This document shows positions 49,592-58,466 of a DNA stretch of 58,755 nt, in pieces. The DNA is taken from assembly GCA_014376445.1 (NCBI GenBank), contig JACMRM010000027.1:1-58755 (forward strand). Direction: 5' to 3'. A model generated the notes under the pieces. The model was not told where the DNA came from. It worked only from the letters and a program-made list of their open reading frames with translations, and did not search any database. The translations under genes were made by a program, and so were the position numbers. Numbering within the stretch: position 1 is the first letter of the stretch; each line of letters begins with the position of its first letter. This DNA comes from Bacteriovorax sp. GTDB lineage: Bacteria > Bdellovibrionota > Bacteriovoracia > Bacteriovoracales > Bacteriovoracaceae.

Positions 49592-50080
49592 TTATTCGAA
49601 ATCGCGGTCCATGACCGTTTTTCTGCCTTCACTGCGCGCTTTGGCCACGGCCTGGTCAGTATGACGTCTTACAATATTTGAAAGCATATCCATCACGTTT
49701 GCCGATGTACTGAGATCGTACTTATCTTTAATATATTGCTTGAGTTTCGAAGCGACAATCAGGATTTCATCTTCAGATGCAGAACCCGAAACTTCAGAAG
49801 TACTACTTACTGATTTTGAGTTCACCATAATTCTTCTTGGAGCATTGTCATCATTTTCAGCTAAGTAGTTTTCCTTCCTGGGCGATCTATTTTCTTCCGC
49901 CCAGGAACTTTTATGATTCATAACCGGGTTGTGGAGGTTCCAACAGTCTACTGAACAGTAAACCAGTTTGCGGCAAGTGCTGACGTTGCATGCCTGATAG
50001 ATTGTATTGAAGCCGATTTCTTTTTTACAGCTACCGCATTTTCGCCAATAAGTTACTTCCGTCACTCTCACTCCTACCAA
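49592..50080 (-). CDS. MYND-like zinc finger fused to a C-terminal histone-fold domain
   Basis: 162 aa; CGSC-x12-CNVSTC-x5-CSVDCWNLHNPVMNH; C-terminus ILIVASKLKQYIKDKYDLSTSANVMDMLSNIVRRHTDQAVAKARSEGRKTVMDRDFE resembles archaeal-type histone alpha1-alpha2 and the AKxxGRKTVxxxD signature. Confidence 0.65.
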   Translation of the reverse strand: MVGVRVTEVTYWRKCGSCKKEIGFNTIYQACNVSTCRKLVYCSVDCWNLHNPVMNHKSSWAEENRSPRKENYLAENDDNAPRRIMVNSKSVSSTSEVSGSASEDEILIVASKLKQYIKDKYDLSTSANVMDMLSNIVRRHTDQAVAKARSEGRKTVMDRDFE

Positions 50081-50111
50081 TTCTAAACTTTTATGTTACC
50101 ATTATTTTATC

Positions 50112-50456
50112 ATGAATTTTGAAACCGAATATAAAAACATCCGCTTTAAAATCTCTCTCGAAAAAGAAGTTTATGAAGATGCGAGTCTTCTTATGGGTGA
50201 TAAATTTAATCGGCTTCCAAATCAGACCATGATTGAGATAAAAAAAGGTGCGCTCGGCCCTTACAATCTGATTATTACTTCAGATGATGACGATGAGATG
50301 GAATGCACGCATTATTTCAGTGGCATTCTTTTAACCACTGATGAAAAAGATTTATTGGATGAATTGGGATCTTATCTGGAGCAGGAAAATATTCTGGATG
50401 ATATTCTGGCCATTAGAAAAAAATACGCTTTTGAACCTGGTCCTTTATGGCGCTAA
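50112..50456 (+). CDS. Hypothetical acidic protein, divergent from the zinc finger-histone gene
   Basis: 114 aa ORF with a strong terminator immediately downstream. Confidence 0.6.
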   Translation: MNFETEYKNIRFKISLEKEVYEDASLLMGDKFNRLPNQTMIEIKKGALGPYNLIITSDDDDEMECTHYFSGILLTTDEKDLLDELGSYLEQENILDDILAIRKKYAFEPGPLWR

Positions 50457-50482
50457 AAAGGCCCTCAAAAGAGGGCCTTTTT
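50455..50482 (+). terminator. Rho-independent terminator
   Basis: AAAAAGGCCCTC-AAAA-GAGGGCCTTTTT, 12-bp perfect stem. Confidence 0.92.
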
Positions 50483-50545
50483 ATCGCTATCTGAACTCTA
50501 ATTATAATATTCTATTTATTACATTTCTAAATGAAATAAAAATGC

Positions 50546-51136
50546 TTATCGACATTGAGACTGACTTAAAACGATTCTATCTGCCCAAGTTGCGTGACCG
50601 ATAAACTGAGCTGACTCATCAGTTGCTCCTGCAGCTGCAATTGAAAGAGTTACATCTTTAACAGTTGTTCTGTCGTAATACTGAATCCATTGCATACCAA
50701 ATCTTGTCTGCCAGACTATCTGACAGTTCACTCCTCCTTGAGGAAGAGGAAAACATTGTTGAACCGGTTCCTGATACTGGCAAGACTGAGTTGTCTGTTG
50801 TCTTTGCCCGTCAGTCGATGATGTTGCAACTGTACCTTTTAGATCCACCGGCTGACCGACAGTGCTTGATTTATAAGTAAACGATCCGTTTGATGGAATT
50901 GATCCGTCTGGAATGTTAAAATCATATTTTTCATCGCCATCGTTGTTTAAACGAAGAGTGATTTTTTTCTTTGTGTTTGCTTTGATGTCAGCGTCGTATG
51001 TGCCAGCGCGTACGTTTCTTCCCACACCTTTTGTAGTTACAAGTTTTACATCTTTCGATACGTTTAACTGTCCTTCGATTTTGTCACATCCAGCAAGCAA
51101 TACGGCCGCGAATATGAACGGCATTAAATTTTTCAT
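50546..51136 (-). CDS. Hypothetical lipoprotein
   Basis: Internal start MKNLMPFIFAAVLLAGCDKIEG gives a lipobox; Cys-rich middle QSCQYQEPVQQCFPLPQGGVNCQIVW. Confidence 0.7.
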   Translation of the reverse strand: MKNLMPFIFAAVLLAGCDKIEGQLNVSKDVKLVTTKGVGRNVRAGTYDADIKANTKKKITLRLNNDGDEKYDFNIPDGSIPSNGSFTYKSSTVGQPVDLKGTVATSSTDGQRQQTTQSCQYQEPVQQCFPLPQGGVNCQIVWQTRFGMQWIQYYDRTTVKDVTLSIAAAGATDESAQFIGHATWADRIVLSQSQCR

Positions 51137-51410
51137 GCGTTTCCCCCTGATTGAATAAATAAATAAGAAAGTACTGTATTTGAATTTATACCCATAAAAA
51201 GGGGGTCGCAAATAAACCTCCCTATTTGTAAGAATTTAGTAAATTTTCAGGGATTTACTGAAACCTGAAGATGACTTGGGGACATTCTGGCACCAGCTTA
51301 GTTGTAGATTTTACAAGATCCTTGATCAAAATTGTGTTACGCGCTATATCATGGCCAGCTTACATTTAAAATACACAGTAATCGATTCAAAATACTACCT
51401 AAGAGGGCCT

Positions 51411-52748
51411 ATGAAGATTTCAACAATTACCAGTGCAGCTTTGATCGCACTAACTATGACGTCTGCATTTGCCTCGGATAAAACTGATGCAGATTTCGAC
51501 AAGCTTTTAACTGCAAATAAAATTGCTCCCAAAGACCAGCAGTCTTATTGCTACACTGATGAAAATGGAAAGCTTCAGGGAACAAATGTTGATACGAAAA
51601 TTCGACTTGCTTCAGTTTCAAAACTTTTAACTACCCTATGGGCCATCGATCAAAAAGGCCCTAGCTACAGATACGAAACAAAACTTTTTATTAAAGGCAG
51701 CAATCTTCACATCCAGGGAAGCTTCGATCCATTCATGAGCAATGAGAAAATGTTATATCTCGTTTCTCAGTTAAACACTCTTGGATATAAGCACTTTGAT
51801 AAAATCACTTACGATAAAAATATCCAGATTTTCCCGAACGCTCAGGTTCACACAGACCCATACCCTCTAATTACAAGGGACTCGAATGGAAAAAACCTGA
51901 CAACATATTTTAATACGGCTTCATGGTCAAAAATTTTTAAAACTGAGTACGATCGTTTAGCGAGCCTTGCAAAAAAAGACCGTTATTTAAAATCAGTTGA
52001 TATGAGTGTCGATAAAGTTGAGTTTGCTGACAAAAACCCTCTGCTTGCTGACGTAACTGCAATTCCGGAAGACGTTAAAGTCCTAACGTTATCATCTCCA
52101 CAAATGTACAAATATTTAAAAGAAACAAACGTTCAATCAAACAACTACTCTGCTCATACAATCTTTTTAGATTTAGGTGGAGAAGCCAAATTTGCCCAGT
52201 ACCTTGCAGATAAATTCAGCTTAACAACTGATAAAGTAAAAATGTACAACGGGAATGGTCTTCCTACGAATATCGCTGGTGTTCGTAAAGATAACTACGC
52301 TACTTGCGCAATCATGACTGAATTAATCAGCTCTTTAAAAGAGTCGATTGAAAAACAAGGTATGGAGATTGAAGATGCTGTAGCAGTTCCAGGAAGTGAT
52401 GCGGGAACATTTGCCAACAGACTTAACTCAAGTGATTTGAAAAACTCTTTCGTCGCTAAAACCGGAACATTAATGCATACATCAACTCTTGCTGGTGCAA
52501 TGAATACGACAAAAGGATTTTCATTCTTTGGTGTATTTAATATGACGACAGATATTGTTGGAGCTAAAAAGGTTCAGAATGCAATGGTAGCATCTGTAAT
52601 GGAAGAAATGGGCGGGCCAAAAACATTTGGCTATCAAGTTGAAGGATTTCACTCTTACGACAGCAATGAAAATGTTAAAAACTTTAACATCTTCGACGCT
52701 GATGAAGACACAGGGTTTAGTGCTATTGATGAAAGCGGATTACACTAA
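51411..52748 (+). CDS. dacB: D-alanyl-D-alanine carboxypeptidase/endopeptidase (PBP4, peptidase S13)
   Basis: Signal peptide MKISTITSAALIALTMTSAFA; SxxK (ASVSKLLTT), SxN (QSNNYSAHTIF), KTG (AKTGTLMHTSTLAG). Internal start. Confidence 0.88.
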   Translation: MKISTITSAALIALTMTSAFASDKTDADFDKLLTANKIAPKDQQSYCYTDENGKLQGTNVDTKIRLASVSKLLTTLWAIDQKGPSYRYETKLFIKGSNLHIQGSFDPFMSNEKMLYLVSQLNTLGYKHFDKITYDKNIQIFPNAQVHTDPYPLITRDSNGKNLTTYFNTASWSKIFKTEYDRLASLAKKDRYLKSVDMSVDKVEFADKNPLLADVTAIPEDVKVLTLSSPQMYKYLKETNVQSNNYSAHTIFLDLGGEAKFAQYLADKFSLTTDKVKMYNGNGLPTNIAGVRKDNYATCAIMTELISSLKESIEKQGMEIEDAVAVPGSDAGTFANRLNSSDLKNSFVAKTGTLMHTSTLAGAMNTTKGFSFFGVFNMTTDIVGAKKVQNAMVASVMEEMGGPKTFGYQVEGFHSYDSNENVKNFNIFDADEDTGFSAIDESGLH

Positions 52749-52757
52749 TTAAAAAGT

Positions 52758-52780
52758 AAAGGCCCTACCGGGCCTTTTTT
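52758..52780 (+). terminator. Rho-independent terminator, overlapping the 3' end of the convergent DedA gene
   Basis: AAAGGCCC-tacc-GGGCCTTTTTT. Confidence 0.88.
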
Positions 52781-53415
52781 AATTCAGCTCTTTCTTTTAA
52801 GAATTGAATCACGACAGGTGCCAGCGAGATAAGAATAATCGCAATCATTACCAGCTTAAAATTGGCCTGCACAAACGGCAGATTTCCGAAAAAGTATCCT
52901 AGCGGAATAAAAATAAAAACCCACAACATAGCTCCGATCACATTGTAGATCATAAATTTTCTGTAAGTCATTTCACCGATGCCGGCGACAAATGGAGCAA
53001 ATGTCCTGACTATGGGAATGAAGCGAGCAACGATAATTGCTTTAGCACCGTATTTTTCATAAAAGGCCTGGGCCTTAAAAAGATGGTTCTTATTAAAAAA
53101 TCTTGAATCAGGACGACTGAAAATTTTCGGGCCGATATATTTTCCGATAGCGTAGTTCACACTGTCACCAATAATCGCTGCAAGAAGAATCGTAATCGAT
53201 ACTGTCCAAAGATTAAATGATCCGCGAGCGGCAAAGGCACCTATAGCAAACAATAATGAATCCCCTGGTAAAAAAGGCAGGACAACAATTCCAGTCTCAC
53301 TAAAAATTATGAGGAACAATATAAGGTAAGTCCATGTGTGATATGTCTGAATGATGTAATCAAGGTGAACATCAATATGCAAAATAAAATCGATCAGCGC
53401 ATGCAGAAAGGCCAT
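52765..53415 (-). CDS. DedA family (VTT domain) membrane protein
   Basis: 216 aa; [28 protein letters not shown]...[34 protein letters not shown]. Confidence 0.92.
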   Translation of the reverse strand: MAFLHALIDFILHIDVHLDYIIQTYHTWTYLILFLIIFSETGIVVLPFLPGDSLLFAIGAFAARGSFNLWTVSITILLAAIIGDSVNYAIGKYIGPKIFSRPDSRFFNKNHLFKAQAFYEKYGAKAIIVARFIPIVRTFAPFVAGIGEMTYRKFMIYNVIGAMLWVFIFIPLGYFFGNLPFVQANFKLVMIAIILISLAPVVIQFLKERAELKKAR

Positions 53416-53544
53416 TCTTAGTCCCTGATAAGTTGAAAACTTATTTTAGCATCACTGCCTGTAAAGTTTAAAGACAAATGGAAAACTTTAATGCGCGCAA
53501 AGTCAACACATGACAAGAACAAATCTTCCAGTTAGCCTTATTAC

Positions 53545-53883
53545 ATGAAAATTCAAAAACTACTTTTAGCGTTGGTTCTATTATCACTCCAAGCAGTTGC
53601 GCTCGCTCACTGCCCGGCCTCTTTTAAAGAAGAGAATGTTTGCATGATGCTGAAAAAAAATACTGTTTACATCTACTGGCATGACTTTGATCACAACGGA
53701 CCTTATAAAGATTTTGCGAAAGCTGAGATGACGGCGCTTCAAAATGAAAAAGGACAAGCTCTTCCATTCAAAAAACTGGCGCGTGGAATTTATAAACTTG
53801 ATACGGCGGAAGCGCAGATATCCCTGACTGCGGTTGTATCATTGGATAAAAAGAAATCTGAAATTAAATTAAAGCAAGAATAG
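53545..53883 (+). CDS. Hypothetical exported protein
   Basis: 112 aa; signal peptide MKIQKLLLALVLLSLQAVALA. Confidence 0.6.
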   Translation: MKIQKLLLALVLLSLQAVALAHCPASFKEENVCMMLKKNTVYIYWHDFDHNGPYKDFAKAEMTALQNEKGQALPFKKLARGIYKLDTAEAQISLTAVVSLDKKKSEIKLKQE

Positions 53884-53888
53884 TCATC

Positions 53889-54137
53889 ATGAAGATGGGC
53901 TTATTTTTTCTTTTAATTTTTCCAGCGATCCTGTTGGGAGCAAGTCCTGAAAGTGCTATCAAAGGACAGCTCGAAAGTGAATTAAAAGAAAAAAACCTAA
54001 TTCTTAAATTCTTTTGGAACTTCACCCGCGCCAATATTCACTTTTATACTTTGATTGAGAAGTCTCGGAGCAGTGAGAGTTTTATCGCGTGCTTCACGAA
54101 AGTGAATGAAGTCTTCTCTTTTTGTTTCTTCCTTTAA
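53889..54137 (+). CDS. Short exported ORF, possibly truncated, running into the antisense of the MBL gene
   Basis: Signal peptide MKMGLFFLLIFPAILLGASPESAIKGQLESELKEKN, then the reading frame is antisense to the MBL gene. Confidence 0.35.
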   Translation: MKMGLFFLLIFPAILLGASPESAIKGQLESELKEKNLILKFFWNFTRANIHFYTLIEKSRSSESFIACFTKVNEVFSFCFFL

Positions 54138-54827
54138 ATGAGCATTGAACTTTTTTGAAGCACCAATTGTTGTTTCAAATCTCAGCTCGCGGCCGTTTGG
54201 CCGATAGTCGTGGCCGACAAAAACGATAGTGTCATTCGGAAGTTTATAAAGAGTTTCATGAACTGAGGTATAAAGCCTGTCTGCACTCCCATCCGGAAAA
54301 TCGCATCGGCCTGTTCCATAGTCTTCAATGAATAAAGAGTCTCCGCAAAAAAGCATGTTGTTGATATGAAAACTCATGCATGCCGGCGTGTGCCCCGGTG
54401 TCGGGATCGCATGTATCCTGATACTGCCTGCAGAAAAATCTTCGTGGTCTTTAATTAATTTATCAAACTGTGAACCATCAATTTTAAAATCCGGGTCCAT
54501 TTTTAAAATATCTTTGAAGGCCTTTTGAACGTGAATGATATTAGAACTGATGGCGATTTTAATTCCCGGGAAGTTCTCTTTCATTAACTGGGAGCTTGAA
54601 AGATGATCAGCATGAGCGTGGGTTTCGATACAGTAAACAGGCTTAAGTTTATGCATCTCCACAAATTCGGTGATCTTTTTAAATCCATGAGTTTCAATAC
54701 GCCCGCTTGCCTGATTAAAATCCAGAACAGGATCAATAATGACAGCATCGCGAGTCTTTGCATCGTAAACAATGTAAGTCAGCGATGAAGTGTCTTTATC
54801 AAAAAAATGTTGAACATCCATATGCAA
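53997..54827 (-). CDS. MBL-fold metallohydrolase, persulfide dioxygenase (ETHE1/Blh)-like
   Basis: 276 aa; YCIETHAHADHLSSSQ, IPTPGHTPACMSF, LFCGDSLFIEDYGTGRCDFPDGSADRLY, VFVGHDYRPNGRE. Confidence 0.9.
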   Translation of the reverse strand: MHMDVQHFFDKDTSSLTYIVYDAKTRDAVIIDPVLDFNQASGRIETHGFKKITEFVEMHKLKPVYCIETHAHADHLSSSQLMKENFPGIKIAISSNIIHVQKAFKDILKMDPDFKIDGSQFDKLIKDHEDFSAGSIRIHAIPTPGHTPACMSFHINNMLFCGDSLFIEDYGTGRCDFPDGSADRLYTSVHETLYKLPNDTIVFVGHDYRPNGRELRFETTIGASKKFNAHLKEETKREDFIHFREARDKTLTAPRLLNQSIKVNIGAGEVPKEFKN

Positions 54828-54888
54828 AATTCCTAATGATGAGTGACAAAAGAGTGACTATCGCAAGCTGACATTATATATTTATTTT

Positions 54889-55812
54889 ATGGAAAATATG
54901 AACCAATTTCTCTCTAAACTTGTCGAAAAATACCGTCCTCTTTCAAGTGGCGCACCCGCTTCCTACATTCCCGAACTCGCCAAGGCCGATCCATCGCAGT
55001 TTGCCATAGCTGTCGTGACTTGTGACGGAAAAGTTTTTCAAGCGGGAGATGTTTCTCATAAATTTACCCTACAGTCGGCATCAAAACCTTTCGTCTACGG
55101 CATGGCCCTCGAAGAGCACGGGCGTGAGTTTATGAGAAGCCGCGTAGGCGTTGAGCCAAGCGGTGAAGCTTTTAATTCGATTGTCGAACTTGAAAAGTAT
55201 ACGCACAGGCCATACAACCCGATGATTAATTCAGGTGCCATAGCTGTCAGCAGCTTCATTAAAGACACAAAAAACATGAAACGTCTGGACCGTATACTCG
55301 AATTATTTTCTGACTATACCGGACATGCAGTTACAATTGATGAAGATGTTTTTATGTCAGAAAAACAAACTGCTCATAGAAACAGATCCATCGCTCATCT
55401 GCTTCGGCATTTTGAAATTATCGGCGATGATATTGAGGAGTCACTGGATCTTTATTTCAAACAGTGCTCGGTTCTCGTCAATACAACCGACCTGGCAATG
55501 ATGGCCGCCACCCTTGCTAACGGTGGAGCTCAGCCAAACACAAAAAAAGTTTTAGTAAAAAAGGAACACGTTCCAGATATTTTAAGTTTGATGTTCACCT
55601 GCGGAATGTATGATTCTGCCGGCGAATGGGCCTACACTGTCGGGCTTCCCGCCAAGAGCGGTGTCTCTGGCGGACTTCTTACCGTCGTTCCCGGGAAAAT
55701 GGGAATTGCCACTTACTCTCCACTTATTGACCAGCAAGGGCATTCTATCAGAGGCGTGCATGCCGTGAGAGATTTGGTCGAGCAATTTAATCTTAATATT
55801 TTTGTCAATTAA
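54889..55812 (+). CDS. glsA: Glutaminase
   Basis: 307 aa; KFTLQSASKPFVYGMAL, RPYNPMINSGAIAVSS, AMMAATLANGGAQP, SGVSGGLLTVVPGKMGI. Confidence 0.95.
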   Translation: MENMNQFLSKLVEKYRPLSSGAPASYIPELAKADPSQFAIAVVTCDGKVFQAGDVSHKFTLQSASKPFVYGMALEEHGREFMRSRVGVEPSGEAFNSIVELEKYTHRPYNPMINSGAIAVSSFIKDTKNMKRLDRILELFSDYTGHAVTIDEDVFMSEKQTAHRNRSIAHLLRHFEIIGDDIEESLDLYFKQCSVLVNTTDLAMMAATLANGGAQPNTKKVLVKKEHVPDILSLMFTCGMYDSAGEWAYTVGLPAKSGVSGGLLTVVPGKMGIATYSPLIDQQGHSIRGVHAVRDLVEQFNLNIFVN

Positions 55813-55827
55813 AAAAACAGGATCATT

Positions 55828-56874
55828 ATGGATCAAGTCCGCCTACCAATAGAAAGAATCGAATACTTTATCCAGTACGAATCTTTTGTCGTTTTAACCG
55901 TGACACTTTTACTGGGATGGTTTTTTTATAAATTATTTTTAAGAAGGATCACTGAAAAAAGACACACTGCCCTTCGCCATCGTTTTGTCAGAACAGGAAC
56001 GTATCTCGCAATCACCGGAGTGTTGGCACTTTTCCACTGGGGAATCTTACAGGGCACGTGGATTGATTACTTCACCGTTCAAGTGGCAAACTATGCGGGG
56101 CTCATGTCTTTTCTCCTTTTAGTGACAGTCGTTATCAGGATGGCGCAAATTTATGTTTACCTTTATCTGTTTCTTGCGAATATGAGTAAAGGAGTTCCAC
56201 GCCTCATCGCCAATCTTTTCACCCTGATTTTTTCGACCTTCATCATCGGATGGGTTGCGGCCGACGTTTTTGGTTTTAATCTTGCGACTGTTCTTGCGAC
56301 GTCTGCTATTTTTACCATTGTTCTCGGTCTTGCACTTCAGGACACTCTAGGAAATTTATTTTCCGGTGTGGCCTTGCAGATTGAAAGGCCTTTTCATCTT
56401 GGCGACTGGGTGGAAATCCACAACTCTGATGAAAAATGGGTCGGACAAATTTTAGAGATTACATGGAGAGCGACTTCACTTATAGGGTTTAGTGATGAGT
56501 TGATTGTTATTCCCAACAAAACAATCGCTCAAAGCCAGCTGCTTATTTTTTCAGACAGAAGCAAACCCGCGCGTTTTGCACAGATGTTTAGATTTAAATT
56601 TAATGTCGACCTGATGAAAGCTAAGGCTGCAGTTCTCGAAGGTGTGAAAGCTGTTCCTGAAGTCATGAGTGATCCTGAGCCGATAGTGCTCATGCTCGAA
56701 GTGACAGAGTCTTTTGTCTCGATGAAAGTGTTTTATTCGGTCGCTGATTATGGGAGAAAGTACCGCATCGGTGATGAAATTATCTCCCAGGTAATGAACG
56801 TCATTAAGAGGAAAAATTTGGCACTTGCGACTAATACTCTTTCTGTTACCCGAGAGGAAGAAGACCTTGATTAA
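55828..56874 (+). CDS. MscS family mechanosensitive ion channel
   Basis: 348 aa; GLALQDTLGNLFSGVALQIERPFHLGDWVEI...EITWRATSLIGFSDELIVIPNKTIAQ. Confidence 0.92.
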   Translation: MDQVRLPIERIEYFIQYESFVVLTVTLLLGWFFYKLFLRRITEKRHTALRHRFVRTGTYLAITGVLALFHWGILQGTWIDYFTVQVANYAGLMSFLLLVTVVIRMAQIYVYLYLFLANMSKGVPRLIANLFTLIFSTFIIGWVAADVFGFNLATVLATSAIFTIVLGLALQDTLGNLFSGVALQIERPFHLGDWVEIHNSDEKWVGQILEITWRATSLIGFSDELIVIPNKTIAQSQLLIFSDRSKPARFAQMFRFKFNVDLMKAKAAVLEGVKAVPEVMSDPEPIVLMLEVTESFVSMKVFYSVADYGRKYRIGDEIISQVMNVIKRKNLALATNTLSVTREEEDLD

Positions 56875-56939
56875 TAGGGTTTAGGGCCGGATTAAGTCTT
56901 TTGTTTGACTCAAATTTAGATCGCTGTTAAAATTTATCT

Positions 56940-58388
56940 ATGTCAATAGCAGTAATCGATCAGGGTGCTGAGCTTTATTGGTTTGCAAGTAGCTCCTTAT
57001 TGCAAGACGAGATCTCACTCAAGCACTTGAACTCTATTCAGTCAGGCGAATCATATATTCTTAAAGAACTTCCTAAGATCGTTATCTTAAATGGTGACGA
57101 CAGTTCAATCCACGCAGAAAAATTTATTGCAAAAATCAGAAATCATGTTTTTGCTCGCAACACTTTATTCGTGGTTTTCACTGCGGACACTTCACCCGAA
57201 TATAAAAAATCATTAATTATCGCCGGTGCAGGACAAATTCTATACCGCGGAAAAGGCCATAACCCTTCTGCTAAATTTTTTAGAAATCTTATCAAGTGGT
57301 TTTTGAATGTAAAAAATCCTGACCCGCAGACGATTGAATACAAACCGGTTCCATTTGAAATTGACGGTGAGTTTTCAACCTTTGGACGTATCGGGTGGAT
57401 CTCTGCCTCTCAGTGTTTTATTGAAGTGAATCTTGATCTGATGCCTGGCCAGTCACTTGAGCTGAGAAATACATTGATAGATGAACTAGAAATCAAAGAC
57501 TGCAAACTGACCATATTGGAAAAAAATAAAGTCGGAAGATATTATCAATATTTCCATGGATACTTATGCAAAATAGAAAGCAAGCACACAGAAAAAGATC
57601 ATAGAAATATTTTGTCGTGGATCACTGCCAATCAAAGTTTATCAAAATACAAACCTGTAAAAGTTCTTTATTACGAGCAAAATTCTGAGAATAGAGAAAA
57701 TATTAAGAGTATGATCAAGCTCGACCAGCGCTACTGTGCAAGAGGTTTTGCCAACCTCGATTCATTTTCGGAAGAACTTGAATATCAGCTTCCCCATTTG
57801 ATACTTATTGACCGCCAGCTGATTGAAGCAAGCAAATCAAAATTTGAACCGCTGAAAAAATTTATCCTGACTCATTTCTGCTACTGCGTGACTTATGATA
57901 ATGAGTCCCTTACAAAGCTGGAAGATTATAAAAAGAATTTTGATTTTGCGATGCACGTGCCGAATAAAATCGACAGTGAACTTTTAGAATCAATGATCAA
58001 AACTCTCGACTCAAAAATGTTTGCAGGGAAAGAAGACGTCAGCAAAAACCGCGTTTACTTCAACAAGTATTCGCCCTACAGCCGAATCAGTCTGCATGCT
58101 CCCTGCAAAGTTACAGAGCTTGCTATCTCGGGCATCGGTATACAGCTTCCCTATACAATGGCCTCATACTGCGCTTTTGAAATCACTGCTCAGGGCTTTA
58201 CTCACCTTGCCTTGAACCGTATGCAATACTTCAGAAGTTTCATCAATAAAAAACTCTCTACGGGACCCATCTATCACCAGTGCGTTTTCATGGGACAAAC
58301 TTTAAAAGATAATGAACTTATTAAAGTTACAACTGAAAAGATCAAAGAAGTCGGGTTTGAGAAGTGGAAAGAAGGTACTGTTCCCTGA
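56940..58388 (+). CDS. Multidomain signalling protein with degenerate receiver-like and PilZ-like segments
   Basis: 482 aa; receiver-like IVILNGDDSS...NTLFVVFTADTSPEYKKSLIIAGAGQILYRG and VLYYEQNSENRENIKSMIKL...LILIDRQ; PilZ-like SRISLHAPCKVTELAISGIGIQLP. Confidence 0.5.
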   Translation: MSIAVIDQGAELYWFASSSLLQDEISLKHLNSIQSGESYILKELPKIVILNGDDSSIHAEKFIAKIRNHVFARNTLFVVFTADTSPEYKKSLIIAGAGQILYRGKGHNPSAKFFRNLIKWFLNVKNPDPQTIEYKPVPFEIDGEFSTFGRIGWISASQCFIEVNLDLMPGQSLELRNTLIDELEIKDCKLTILEKNKVGRYYQYFHGYLCKIESKHTEKDHRNILSWITANQSLSKYKPVKVLYYEQNSENRENIKSMIKLDQRYCARGFANLDSFSEELEYQLPHLILIDRQLIEASKSKFEPLKKFILTHFCYCVTYDNESLTKLEDYKKNFDFAMHVPNKIDSELLESMIKTLDSKMFAGKEDVSKNRVYFNKYSPYSRISLHAPCKVTELAISGIGIQLPYTMASYCAFEITAQGFTHLALNRMQYFRSFINKKLSTGPIYHQCVFMGQTLKDNELIKVTTEKIKEVGFEKWKEGTVP

Positions 58389-58466
58389 CAGCATTGCTTT
58401 TTAAAAGCATCACATTCATAGTTATATAAACAAATAATTTTTTAATTCAACGATGAGTGCTGCCTG

